Source: Epiperipatus broadwayi
Taxonomy: Eukaryota; Onychophora; Udeonychophora; Euonychophora; Peripatidae
Direction of reading: 5' to 3'
DNA length: 64,000 bases
Assembly (NCBI GenBank): GCA_028023455.1
Contig: JAQFVV010006221.1
Coordinates: 8,291,011-8,355,010 of the forward strand
Position 1 is the stretch's first letter. Each line of letters starts with the position of its first letter. The position numbers and the translations under genes were made by a program. The notes under the pieces were generated by a model that worked only from the letters and a program-made list of their open reading frames with translations, was not told where the DNA came from and made no database searches. Below, one piece after another: positions 46,871 through 57,995 of this stretch.

Positions 46871-47978
46871 AGAAATTACATCAATCTGACATGTCATATT
46901 ATCAGACCATTACATATCCATATATTAATAGGAGAGGGATGGGTTGAATTTATAGATGTAACCTATTTCCAAGGCAATATGTAATTAACCTATTCATTCA
47001 GTGTACTGAATGTTTCTTATATAAGTAAATAGAGGGATATGTAATGAACTGATAATAAGACGTTAGACTGATGTAATGTCTTTATGGGTATGACTATAAT
47101 ATCATATTTACCAAGGGCTTTGAGCATTCCATTATTGGTTTTTCAATGAAATGGACGGTTGACTAGTTTGAAACGTGAGACGATTGAAATCTATCTATTA
47201 AAATTTAAGGAACTGCTATCTTAATATAAGCTGAGCAATGATTAAATATATACATGTGTGGATTATAATTTGGCCCAACTAAAGAGTGCTGGTTCTGCAC
47301 GAAATACAAATACGTATATTAGGTACCACCTATCCTTTTCGCGATTGTTTGAGATGGAGTGAAGGACGAATAGAGACTGAAAAATCACAAGTTCAAAAGT
47401 CTCTATTTACTTACAAAAGTTATTTGGCAGAATATGGTATTTTTTACAAATAAAAACAAACTCTACAATATATTTCAAAAGATCATATGGCAAACAAAAA
47501 CTAAAAATTAAGTTGTCTTAGACAAGAGATTTTTTTTTTTTTTGCATTTATATGTATGAGGAATTGTTTAAGTAAGTTGGGATTTATTTAAACAGAGGAG
47601 TATTTTTTTTTTAATTACACATTTAATAATTATTATATTTTAATTTGTACTATTTGATAAAAGGTTTTTTTTTTTTATTACTATTCAAATAACCACAGAT
47701 CATTTAAATTTTGATAAACGCTTCATTGAGCTGTTTGATTATCTTTTTAAAGATCATAAATGAGATAAATTGTTTTGATAAATTTCATTTTTTTTAAAAC
47801 ATTGATGCTTTTATTAATTTTTATTAATTTAAACTTACAAGATAATAAAAAATCAATGATTCTATACAAATTTGTAAAATAGGCAAAACTCTCTATACGT
47901 ATTGCCACTCAGTGCAAACCAGAGTAATCAATGGATACCAGAAGGTTTGTGCATAAAATCCCCATCTACTGCCTACTC

Positions 47979-48037
47979 ATCCAATATCTCCAGACTAGTT
48001 TCTGGCTTGTGGCCTTCGTCAGTGAGGAGCCTTGGAT
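47979..48037 (-). ncRNA. type-I hammerhead ribozyme, family H1
   Basis: Minus strand: core CTGACGA, stem II GGC-CACAA-GCC, GAAAC, helix III ACTAGT, triplet GTC, outer stem I ATCCAA/TTGGAT perfect. Inner stem I CCTCA/TGGAG has one mismatch. Confidence 0.82.
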
Positions 48038-48373
48038 CTGAGAGCACTGCACCTAATACGCATAGAGAGTTTTGCCTGTTTTAATAACAGTTATAAGCAA
48101 GCATAATATGGTGATTATGTGATGTTTATTGGCTTAAAACCAATCCTGCCTAATAGGATAGTGGTGGTTATAGTTATTAAAGAACCAAAGACACCAAAAT
48201 GTATGAGTACTGAACTGAGATCAGACTTATATGACTATATAAGCTAATGAGCTTGGATTGAAAATATTATAGTGTTTTCAATTTAAGACTTATAGTTTTG
48301 TAGTTAAGTAGAGATAAAAGGTGGCTTCTGGAGGGTTGCATTGGATCCTAAGATCTAGATGCAGCGCTCTCAG

Positions 48374-48432
48374 ATCCAAGGCTCCTCCCTGATGAAGGCC
48401 ACAAGCCATAAACTAGCCTGGGAATATTGGAT
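48374..48432 (+). ncRNA. inactive hammerhead, family H1
   Basis: CTGATGA (48389-48395), stem II GGC/GCC and outer stem I ATCCAA/TTGGAT are intact, but GAAA reads TAAA and the triplet GTC reads GCC. Both changes should abolish cleavage. Confidence 0.8.
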
Positions 48433-48600
48433 GAGTAGGCACTATATGAGGATTTTATGCGCAAGCCTTCTGGCATCCATTGATTACTCTGGCTTACACT
48501 GAGTGGCAATATGGTGAGAGAGTTTTGCCTGTTTTAATAACAGTTATAAGCAAGCATAAGAAATGGTGATCATGTGATGTTTATTGGCTTATACAAATTT

Positions 48601-49555
48601 TTATCAGAAAATAGACAATAGAAATAATAATTTTATAGATTTATTAGTAATAAAGATTCTTGAGATAATGAAAATTCAGTAGCCATTTTTCTAAAGAAAT
48701 CTGATGTCAAAGCAACAAGCTCTGAATATTTAGTATAAGTATTGAGTAGATATTCTTGCTCAGGAGTGTAAATGAAGTTTTAGCAATAGAGTTTAACTGT
48801 GATCAATGGGTTGAGCTCTAGAGTCAGTCATTCTATCGCTGCATTAAATTATTATCAATTCAATGTTTACAGTAATGACTTACCATTTTGAGATGTATTT
48901 TTAAGATTAGATAGTAAGCAATAACTGAAGGTGTTGTTGCCTATTGTTTTGTTTGGCAATTTGTTTTATCACATTCACCTCTTCCATAGTTAATATTTTA
49001 TTTAAGGAAGAATTAAAATTTGTTAAAATAAAATTTATATCTTATTTTTACACTTTTAGATCAATTCAGATCACATAATTTTTGTTAAAAAAAATTGTAT
49101 AGATTTTAGCACATAACTAAATATTTTAAAAAAAAAGCATTTGAGGTCTACTGAAACATATATGCTTGGCAAGTCGAAACTTGTGTTGAATCAAACCCAG
49201 GGTGAGTAAGTTTTTCAATAGACTTGAAGATATTTTTTATTCATGTTTAAATATTCGACCCTCATGCAATATAGCTAAATATGCATTACAACTTGGTTAA
49301 GGACATTCTTAGCTATACAGTAAAATGAAGATGGAAAAACATTTCAATTTTCATCACTTTGCAATTAGTAAGGCTGGATATTACAGGCTACTTCACTGTT
49401 CTTCTATGAAATGGTTTTCATATTACCATACAAATTAAATGGTTTCAAGTCAGCATCAATTTCTGGTGGAATATAAAGAAAACAGCAGCTATTCAAAATA
49501 GCAATCTATCAGTTTGATTTTTCAGACTGCTCAAAATATTGCAGTGACTCAATAT
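48601..49555. other. gene-free AT-rich stretch
   Basis: Nothing certain. TTGAGCTCTAGAGTCAGTCATT near 48810 resembles a tRNA-like relic. Confidence 0.35.
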
Positions 49556-49559
49556 ATCT

Positions 49560-50295
49560 CATTATTGGCCATCCTCTTTTCTGCCTCTATCAACTTTTCT
49601 CATTACATTCTGTTTTAATACATTATATCATCTTTTGTTATGACTAAAGGAGGATAATTTCAACTGATTAATTTTGTTCAAATTGAGAGTTCAATCTAAT
49701 CTGAAAAATCTTCTGGTTGTTTGTTTTCCTTACTGATCAAGGAATTCTCAAAAGTTTTTTCCAGAATCCAGATCAAAAGCATCAATATTTTGTCAAACAT
49801 TCTTTTCCATTGTCCAATTTTTATACCAATAGAGAAAGTCGCAGGAAATACACAATATAAACTCCTATTCTGATTTTTCAATTGTAAAGATGTATTCCTA
49901 AATCTAATTTTTTCTCCAGATTTTCCATTGAAACTATTTCCAAAGTTAATTTCCAATGAATCTCTTGACTAATGCACTCTTTGTTGATAATGAATGATCC
50001 AAGGAGGCAAAAACTACCTATCAATTTTGAAATCAGCTGCTGACTCTATCATCTAAATCTTTGTTTTTAATACTTAATTGTAATACATCTTTTTGTTTAT
50101 TCAGTTTTTCTATATAATCGGCTTGTGATATTTCTTCCATTAATTCTAAATTTGGATTTGTTTTCACCCAATTTGGCTTGCCTCATTAAATATTCAGTGT
50201 ATTCAGGGTGACAACAATCAGCTTTGACTCCATTATCAAAATAAAAACAGTATGCATTTACTAAGGGCTTCATGGTGATGATAATGAACATATAG
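49560..50295 (-). pseudogene. coding-like degraded segment, unidentified
   Basis: Two minus-strand open pieces (50291-50100 and 49956-49699) flank a segment that still reads as protein-like in shifting frames (QKDVLQLSIKNKDLDDRVSS, then SLSTKSALVKRFIGN). The first piece includes NAYCFYFDNGVKADCCHPEY and EYLMRQAKLGENKSKF. The composition is less extreme than the neighbours. It may be a decayed transposon ORF or a processed pseudogene; I do not recognise the family. Confidence 0.25.
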
Positions 50296-50299
50296 ATCC

Positions 50300-51040
50300 G
50301 TTATCCATAACCTGATAATCAAAAGAGAATTAAATGTGTATAAAAAAGTTTAGGGTAAACTGAAGTTTATTCATAAATTGATTTATTAACTAATCTCTAG
50401 TAATTCAAACACTTATTTATTTAGTTAGTCAATGGATATCTAGATATATTTAACAGAGACATGCAAAGAGAGAAAAAACAAAATTTTTCATCAATTGTCA
50501 ATTGACTAATCTGATGAATATTATTTTCTCCTGCTCTTGAGATACACTGTAGTCTAGAAAGACTTCTGTCTTCCAATAGCCTATTTAAGATTGTTATATA
50601 TATATACAAAGACGAGTGGGTAATAAAAACATTATTATAATAATACAACAAATAAAACAAAAATAATAATACTATATTAGTAATTCAGGAATAAACACAC
50701 CAATAAATTAATATTTCCATTGGTTGTTTTTCAATACATGTTTTTAACTCTGTTAGTATCCCGAGTATATTTTCTATACAACATTATAAAATAATATACA
50801 CATATTGTTTAGAATTATTTTAATTCGATTTAAACCTACTGAGTGTAAACTTTCAGGTCATTAATTTGATAAGTAAAAAGATTCCAGCGTGGAAACAGAG
50901 GGATCAGTTTCTTCTAAAATCCTGTTTAGCTTCATTGAACTAAATCACTATTTACATACTGAGATGTGTTTAATTACCATTATGTAATAAAAAAAGAGTA
51001 GACGCAATTATACATGCATAAACGTAAATAAATATCCAGA
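50300..51040. other. gene-free AT-rich stretch
   Basis: Nothing recognised. Confidence 0.4.
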
Positions 51041-51054
51041 AATTCTTAGAGAAA

Positions 51055-51149
51055 GTCAAGTGTTGGTGACCGAGTGATCAACACAGCTGCCTTACAAGCA
51101 GTTGTCCCGGGTTCGCTTCCCGCAGATGCTTTGACACATGAAAAAAAAA
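51055..51149 (+). mobile_element. tRNA-derived SINE (family S1), compact T arm
   Basis: A perfect 13-bp TSD ATTCTTAGAGAAA (51042-51054, 51150-51162). The T arm reads CCCGGGTTCGCTTCCCG with no inserted block, probably the ancestral form. Anticodon loop CTTACAA (anticodon TAC, valine-like). Confidence 0.92.
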
Positions 51150-51162
51150 ATTCTTAGAGAAA

Positions 51163-52055
51163 AAAATAAAAAACTGCACAAACTCATATTATCATCTATC
51201 AACTAGCGAGTCTAATGAGTAATGACTTTTCCTTTATTGTTCCTCTAGAGGTTCTATTAGTCCTTGCTCTGAAGAAAGCTCTTTAAAAGTTAACTTACCT
51301 TATATATATAATCCATATATCAGTGAATCATCCTCATGTTGTATTATTTAATGTCGAATATTAACATGCATACATAATTAAATAACAAAAAGTTTTTTAC
51401 AAATTGAAATGCTGATAAAAACAGTGTAATAGATCTTTTCAACATTTTACAGTTATTCTGCACCCCCACCCCCCATTTATTGTTAAACAATGATAATTCT
51501 ACTTTTCCAGCCTGACGACAATTTGTAGTTTTAGTGCAAAACAAAATAGCTTCCAGGTTCATAAATTATGGATCAGTGCTGAACCGCATGTGGCTTCCAA
51601 AGCTATTTCGTGCAGCTACCAAGACAATATTGATTTTTATTATCATTTCCCACAAACTATTGTATTAAATAATCTATAGTAATGTAGTATGTACCAATAT
51701 TAGAATGTTATATTTCGTAAATATTTTAAAGATAAGTAAAAATAGTGTTTAAATTTTAGTTTTTTTAATGGTACCATTCGAAAGGTTATTAAGGTTGATG
51801 AAAAGTCTTTAGACATTTGAAGGTCTGCACTCTTGAATAGTCAAAAAAATATATGAAAATATTATATTAAGATTCATAATAGGAAAAACTTGCCCACCCT
51901 AGTTATAAATAATCAACAGCCTTTCTTAAATGCTTGTGTTTTTTTTTTTACAATTATATTTAATCCTTTTTTAAAAATAAACATGTCAAATCAATTTTTG
52001 AATAATAAAGAAATTTATAAAATGATAGCTGCCTGTATTAAAATTATATGCCCTA
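51163..52055. other. gene-free AT-rich stretch
   Basis: Nothing recognised. Confidence 0.4.
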
Positions 52056-52070
52056 ATTATAATACATGTT

Positions 52071-52149
52071 AAAACAGGCAAAATTCTCCATACAGTATTG
52101 CTACTCGTAAGCAAGCATAAGAAATAGTGATCATGTGGTGTTTATTGGC
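52071..52149. mobile_element. minimal H1 foldback (ends only)
   Basis: Only the two termini of family H1 remain (AAAACAGGCAAAATTCTCCA then GTGATCATGTGGTGTTTATT), joined without ribozyme. TSD ATAAT(A/G)CATGTT at 52059-52070 and 52150-52161. Confidence 0.82.
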
Positions 52150-52229
52150 ATAATGCATGTTCCTGTCGGCAAACCAACATTTGTCTTCATGTACAAGTCT
52201 TATTATTTCCATTTTATTTTGAAAGATCA

Positions 52230-52950
52230 AGAGGTTTGGATGATTGATGAATTTAGAAGTTAGGATAACCAAATTTCCAGATAGTTGGAATAATTTAAGA
52301 ATGACATTGATTTTTAATGAAAAGAGCAAAAACATAGAAGACTAATTAATTATTGAATCATTGCTGTAACATCAGTGACCTATAAATCATTTACCTATGT
52401 GGTTGTTGGTGATGATTAAATGGATAAGAGCATAATATAGTGGATCAGGGAGAATTTAAATTTGAGAGATGCATAAAAAATACCTTATTTGTAATAATAC
52501 AACTTATAGAAATGTGGAAAAAAGTATTCAAACATTTATATATAAATGGCAGTAGATACACTGATCAATTCGGAAGTTAGGATGAAATTAAATTTATTAT
52601 CATGACTTAATACTGTAACATAAAAGACCAAATTTCCAGATAGTTGGAATAAAATAAGATTGAATTGAAACTGATATTTAAAGGAAAGGATAAAGACCAT
52701 AGAAGATTAATTAATTATTAAGTCATGGGTGTAACATCAGTGACCTACCAAGAATTTATCTCTGTGTTACTGGGAAAGTGGTTATTTGGATAGAAGAGAA
52801 TAGCATAGTGGGAGCCATCAGGGATAATTTAAATCTGATAAATATATAGAGGATACCTTACTTGTAATGACACAACTTATAAAAATGGGTAAGAAAGTAG
52901 GCAAATATTTACATATGGTTTCCATGGATATAGAAAAGACTCAGAATAAA
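52230..52950 (+). repeat. ~360-bp tandem duplication of the RT segment
   Basis: ACCAAATTTCCAGATAGTTG at 52268 recurs at 52627. TGTAACATCAGTGACCTA, GATACCTTA/AATACCTTA and ACAACTTATA recur at about the same spacing (roughly 360). The units have diverged, so the duplication is old or derives from two insertions. Confidence 0.8.
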
Positions 52951-53639
52951 TAAGAAATAAATTGTGGATTAGTTTATTAAATTTGGAAGTGAATGAATTA
53001 TCTGTGGATATGATTAAAAGATTATATAAAATAACTATTATACTCATCAGTTAGGAAATATAGTCAAAATTAAAATGATGCTGAATTAAGATAAGAGAAT
53101 CCAATGTCACTTATATATTTTTTTTTAAAAAGGAATAGACCATAGAAGGATTAGGAAGAGGTGAAAGGATACTATTAATGGAAGACAAGGGTATTGTTTC
53201 TTTTGTTGTTGTTGATATATTTTTTTGTGTGCAGAAAATAGGGAAGACACAGAAATACTTTTGAAGAATTGTTTAAAAGTGAGTAAAGAAAGAAGACTAA
53301 ATTTAGGGAAGAAAAGTAAAAAATAATGATGATAAATGTTACTTTCTTTTAGCAATATAAACACAAATTATGGTAAACAGATATAATTATTAGGGAATTA
53401 TTTTAAGTAACTAAAGATTATTTGAATGACTGGAAAGTAAAATTGATAAATGATATGTATAAAAAAAACTATTAAAGAAATTAACAGTGTTTTCATCCAA
53501 TAGGCATGATGAAGCCAGATTGCATGGCAGAGAAATATAGTACAAAGACTATGTGTTAGTAAATAGATAGTGAATATTCTAGAAAGAATTAAAGGAAAAA
53601 GACATACTTTGAATTAGATATGTGGAGGGCAAATGAAAC

Positions 53640-53725
53640 AATTCAAATAGATAGTTGTATGAGATAGTGTGAATAGTTGAAGGGTGCTTGAAAATCTGGG
53701 CTTAAATCCCCTATACTTACAATTG
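53640..53725 (+). repeat. H2 tRNA-like module, solitary
   Basis: TTGTATGAGATAGTGTGAAT and GGGCTTAAATCCCC match the A- and B-box regions of the H2 ribozyme-SINE without its hammerhead; a 3'-only copy. Confidence 0.6.
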
Positions 53726-54304
53726 AGCTCCAGGTTTGTGTAGATATGAGGAATACAAAAAGTAAGTTGAAAATGTTTGAAAGATTGGAATTTATGGTTA
53801 ACAATAGAATAATCAAAATAGTTTTTAAGTGAGATTTGAAATAAGGTCAAACAATAAGTAAATGAGAAAGATACTACAAATTCCAAAGAATTAATCAAAG
53901 ATTTTATCTTAATTTATATGTATAAAAGTTGGAATAAAGTGTTATGAAAATTGTTGAGTGTTACAGTAGTAAAGATTATAATAGAAGAACAGTTTTATTA
54001 AGAAAAGGAAAAGAGGAAAATCAAGAGCAAGTATGGTGAGAAACACACACATATATAAATAAAATAAGCTATTATTTTATGATAATAGTAAGAGAAAACA
54101 GTTTATTTTTTAAAGCGCAAACAAGATCTTCAGTAATCAGAAAATATATAAATAAATAGAATAATTAATAAAACAAGTCATATTTAACGTGACATTACTT
54201 TTATAAGTTTATAGTTACAAAAATGCAATACAGAGAGCGTACCAATAGCTCAAACAAGCTCTTAATTAATAAGTGTGGTATGAAAAAATATTTAAAATCT
54301 CTAT

Positions 54305-54376
54305 CCAGAACACTCTCATTTCCAGACCAACTGGTTTCGAGCTTATGGCTCACGTCAGTGGAGCGCTAGAATATTG
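54305..54376 (-). ncRNA. hammerhead-like motif, family H5, left arm
   Basis: Minus strand: CTGACGT, stem II GAGC-CATAA-GCTC (perfect), GAAAC, helix III ACCA/TGGT, triplet GTC, stem I CTCCA/TGGAA. The one core defect is A9 read as T, also present in the other arm. Confidence 0.6.
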
Positions 54377-54641
54377 GGACACTAGACCTAAAATATCAAC
54401 TCAAAAACCAGCACTTATTTCATGTGTATATTTAATTGTTATAATTTTACCTTTAAGGCTTTGGCTATGCTGAGGCTATTAAAATATGGTAGATCTGAAT
54501 TTAGTTCAGTCCCATATAGCTATTTAAATTAGATAGCTGGATTTAAAGACATTTTCATGTCCGAAAATTTCAGAGTTTCTACTTAAATATACGTATGAAA
54601 TAAGGGCTGGTTTTTGAGTTGATATTTTAGGTCTAGTGTCC

Positions 54642-54712
54642 GAATATTCTAGTGCTCCACTGATGTGAGCCATAAGCTCAAAACCAGTTGGTCTGGAGAT
54701 GAGAGTGTTCTG
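54642..54712 (+). ncRNA. hammerhead-like motif, family H5, right arm
   Basis: CTGATGT (54660-54666), stem II GAGC/GCTC, AAAAC in place of GAAAC, helix III ACCA/TGGT, GTC ending at 54693, stem I CTCCA/TGGAG perfect, outer stem GAATATT/AGTGTTC with two G-U pairs. Two core changes predict little activity. Confidence 0.55.
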
Positions 54713-55159
54713 GATAGAGATTTTAAATATTTTCTCATACTGCACTTATTAATTAAGAGCTTGTTTGAGTTATTGGTACGCTCTCTATATTACATAAATA
54801 AATAGAATAATTTGAGTGATTTAGTTTGTAAAGTGTGTAATGAAGTTGTGGAAAATATTAAGCATGTGTTAAAAGAATGTAAACCCAAGCATAAAGAATG
54901 CAAATAATAGCATAAAGAAGGCGAATTTTTGGTTTTTATGTTGTGACTGGAAAATGATAAGAATGATCTTTGGGGAAAAAAGAACCATCGAAGGGCAAAA
55001 GTGATAGAACATAAATGAAGTTGAGATTTTGAATATTGTGCAGTACAAGTAAATGTTAAGAAGAATATGACCAACAAGTTTCTTTTGGTGTATTGACTAT
55101 GAAATTTCTGATTTTCAATACAAGAGAAGCCATGTTCCATCCTATATAACACATATCTA

Positions 55160-55285
55160 AAGCCCTGTGTGGTTTAGCACAGTTGGTAGAAAATGACCTG
55201 GAGTCAGGAGATCCCAAGATCAATTCAGGGACTTGAACTTCTTATGAATTCCCAACCAATAAAGCCACACGTCCTTTTTTTATAT
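55160..55285 (+). mobile_element. tRNA-like SINE (family S2)
   Basis: A box TGGTTTAGCACAGTTGG, B-box-like AGATCAATTCAGGG, and 3' module AATTCCCAACCAATAAAGCC matching 30820-30960. Confidence 0.7.
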
Positions 55286-55527
55286 CTAAATATGAAATGC
55301 GCATAAATATTTGTGATTTTATCTAAGAAGTTATTTTAAACCATATCATACCTAGACATGGTACATTTTTATTTGATACAACAAACATATATGTAGTAGT
55401 GACCATAAAATTTCACCATATTCAAGCCTAAATCCATATTAAATAAAATACCATGAAGCTATAAATCAGATTTCTATTGAATTATATTAAAATATTTATC
55501 TGCAATACCTTAAGAACCACTAATATG

Positions 55528-55665
55528 TTAGATGGATGGATGAAATAAGAAAGTGTGCATGTGTGATATGGAGAAGAGAAGCTAAAGATCGGAGAAGATG
55601 GATTGAACTTGGAGAGACCTTCATCCTGCAGTGGATTGATAATGGTTGATGATGATGATGAATAA
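55528..55665 (+). mobile_element. LINE family A, 3' tip
   Basis: Encodes VRWMDEIRKCACVIWRREAK, DRRRWIELGETFILQWIDNG then a stop and a (GATGAT)n tail. The shortest of three family A 3' ends in the window. Confidence 0.82.
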
Positions 55666-55689
55666 GTTACTAACAATATACTAATACTC

Positions 55690-57990
55690 ACTTATGAAAA
55701 AAATATAAAAAGAAATATAAATGATAGATAAATTACATTACAATATGACAAGACATTTTTCTAAAAAAATAATAAATAAAACAAAAAATTAAAAATTAAT
55801 ACAACATATTTTAATTTTCTGTATTTTAATATTTTGTTCACATTGTATGTGTTACAAATCTATATTTAAATATGTTTTAATATTATTTGTGAATATTGCT
55901 AATTGCGAAAAGGATTGGAAACAAATATTGCAAATATGAGTTTAAATGCATATTTAATTATATATATTATAATGGAAATATACAAAAATGAAAGAATAAA
56001 CACAATATCTCAGTCAGGCTTTTTTTTTAAAAAAGTAATATCAGTTTTAATTCTTAAGATCAGCAAATTGTTTAAATTACAACATACAAAAATAACACTC
56101 AATTCTTATGAAATATTAATCAAAACGTTTTCATATTTTAACTTGAATTAAAGTCTTTCATAAGGTATCTCATGCAGGTAGTGGAATTAATCCTAAGCAA
56201 TTTTCCATTCTATAAGATTCCTTGTTATATTTATTTCATAAAATTTTAATCTCTTTATTTTCATTTCATATTAAGAATGATGACAATATAATAGCCAAAT
56301 TGTTAAAATAAAATTATTCCCTGATCTTGTTTTAAAAATTGTTTGAATTGTCTCCAAAGATTGAAAATCTATACATAGAGCTTAAAATTCATAATTTAAT
56401 GTTATGCTTTTCAGACAGTAAGCTATTCATTCCCATTAACATATAAATTTCTTCAGTTTGTTATTTAAGAAAATATTTCATAAAATGAGCTTTTTAAAAT
56501 TATCCAATATGACTTCCAAATAATATAAAAACAGAAAATTGTTAATTATTAATTTTTAGATTATTTATTTAATTTCAAGAATTATTTGCTTATTGAAATA
56601 ATTTTTCTTCAAAATCTCATTTTTCATAACCTAAAAAGATTATTTTACTTTTCTTTATATTTGAAAATAAATAAAAACATACATTTCAATATATTGATTT
56701 GTTTATTTCATTAATGAATTTACAATCAATAAATCTAAATTTGTCCATTATAATAAATGTAATTATTCATCTTACTAAAAAGTATGGAGATATAAAATGG
56801 CATAGTATATTTGAATAAATATAACTGATGATGAAGATGATCATTTTTATCATAGTGAAAATCTATTTTGCAATTGAAACTTCAGTCTGGAGAAAGGTGG
56901 TTATTTTAGAACCAACTTGTTATATGATGCATATTACTATATGATATAGCATTTTAAAAAAATATTTGATAGACAAAGATCATTGTTTGTTTTGCTCTAA
57001 TCAAGAACAAGTCACTGTGGTAGCATCAAAGAGTGTCTTTTCTCAACTATTATCACAAATTTCTTAAATCTATCATAACAAGAGGAAGTGGGTGGGATTT
57101 CATTAATATTGCTTTTCGAAGTGTTTGCAACTTAACATTAAAGAATTTAGGGTTGAGTAGCTTTCAATTAAAAAATGTTGAATCTAAAAGTAATAAAAGT
57201 GAGTTATGTTGATTATTAATAAAAGGGTTTAATATTAGTAGCTCAACAAGCAACTGAGAATCATTTTTGTTAAAATAAAACATAAAACAGGTATCACATG
57301 TGCACCATCTAACTGAACTCAATATTTCTTCTTGCTTGACATTATAAGATATGGAAATGTTGCTTAAAACCATTCATTCTAAAAACTAAAGCACTTCAAC
57401 TTGAGTTTAATATTTAAGTTTAAATAACATTTTCAGTATTGAGTACTTATTAAACTAGCAGGAACATTCAATTTAGATAGATGATCCACAAAAAAACAAC
57501 AACAAATATATCATAGTTATTCATTCTGAAGAAAAGTCCATACATCTTTTAAAATTATCTTTTCTCATGCTCCATATCTACTTTTTTGTGTTAATTAAGC
57601 AGAATCACTCTTTTTTTAAAAATCGAGTCTTACATGATTCCATCAATTCATTGCCTTGCTTTATAAAAGAGTGCCTCTATCCACACTAATAGTATGATAT
57701 AGGTAATAATTTAATTAATAAAATAAATAGTAATGCCAAAAACATTTCATAAAAAAAAATATTGTTGCATTCTATTTAATCAATGGCATTTTATTCATAT
57801 AGCTTTATTTAAGCCAAGACTTTAAAATTGAAAGAGTTTGAATCCAGGCCAATATGCTTGTTTAGTTATATAATTCTGTCATTAATTCAGCAATCATATT
57901 GCTTCAATTATAAACTCGTTTGAAGACATATTTGATCTAAAGAATACATTTAAAAATCAATTATGATAAGCCCATTTAGTTTACTTGGTA
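55690..57990. other. gene-free AT-rich stretch
   Basis: Nothing coding recognised. A faint tRNA-like B box (AGTTTGAATCCAGG) lies at 57834. Confidence 0.4.
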
Positions 57991-57995
57991 ATCAA

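Larger units (their letters stand above)
45905..47405. mobile_element. large head-to-head ribozyme-SINE composite, family H2
   Basis: A minus-strand H2 unit (45905-46190) and a plus-strand H2 unit (47140-47405) form an inverted pair about 950 bp apart. Each has CTCCATCTCAAACAA (or its complement), the ribozyme with GTGCTGGTTCTGCAC, and a tRNA-like outer end. The inner arms also share CAATGAAATGGA. The interior contains an LTR-like segment and a second small inversion (AAGCCCTTGG at 46832 versus CCAAGGGCTT at 47111). CTATTCATTCAGT-TACTGAAT occurs at both 45882 and 46992. Confidence 0.75.
47874..48589. mobile_element. hammerhead foldback composite, family H1, copies F and G
   Basis: A 716-bp insertion bounded by an 11-bp TSD TATACAAATTT (47863-47873, 48590-48600). 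It holds a left arm with a minus-strand ribozyme, an H1 terminus in the middle (AGTTTTGCCTGTTTTAATAA near 48066-48085 and GATGTTTATTGGC near 48121), the unique core (48205-48330) shared with copy A, and a right arm with a plus-strand ribozyme. It looks like one H1 element plus a duplicated end. Confidence 0.82.
54167..54793. mobile_element. 627-bp foldback with 200-bp arms, family H5
   Basis: A perfect 19-bp TSD ATAAATAAATAGAATAATT flanks it (54148-54166, 54794-54812), and removing it restores alignment of LINE B with its copy at 8690. Arms at about 54224-54425 and 54590-54790 share AGAGAGCGTACCAATA, CCAGAACACTCTCAT and CTAGACCTAAAATATCAACT (or complements). About 57 bp lies between the left TSD and the left arm. 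Both arms hold divergent hammerhead-like motifs. Confidence 0.88.
52230..55145 (+). mobile_element. LINE family B, RT to 3' end, degraded, with nested insertions
   Basis: Plus-strand reading in pieces: PDSWNNLRMTLIF, then a block like NYxxMGVTSVTYxxFxxVLGKWL (RT block 2), YGFHGYRKDSE or VDMEK-like residues near 52920-52945, LNLEVNELSVDMIKRLYK near 52977-53030, and the carboxyl end VCKVCNEVVENIKHVLKECK near 54830-54895. The segment 53940-54150 aligns with 8460-8690. The copy is broken by a tRNA-like fragment (53640-53725) and the foldback at 54167-54793. Confidence 0.7.

Noticed and set aside
47902-48084. Frame over an H1 foldback arm
   Set aside because: Entirely within the non-coding inverted repeat; similar short frames recur in other copies because the arm is repeated.
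49150-49215. Hammerhead-like GCTTGGCAAGTCGAAACTTG
   Set aside because: There is a hairpin and GAAAC but no CUGANGA at the right distance.
4907-51149. Possible functional tRNA genes
   Set aside because: All eight tRNA-like sequences carry A-tails and most have TSDs and T-arm changes, so they are SINEs.
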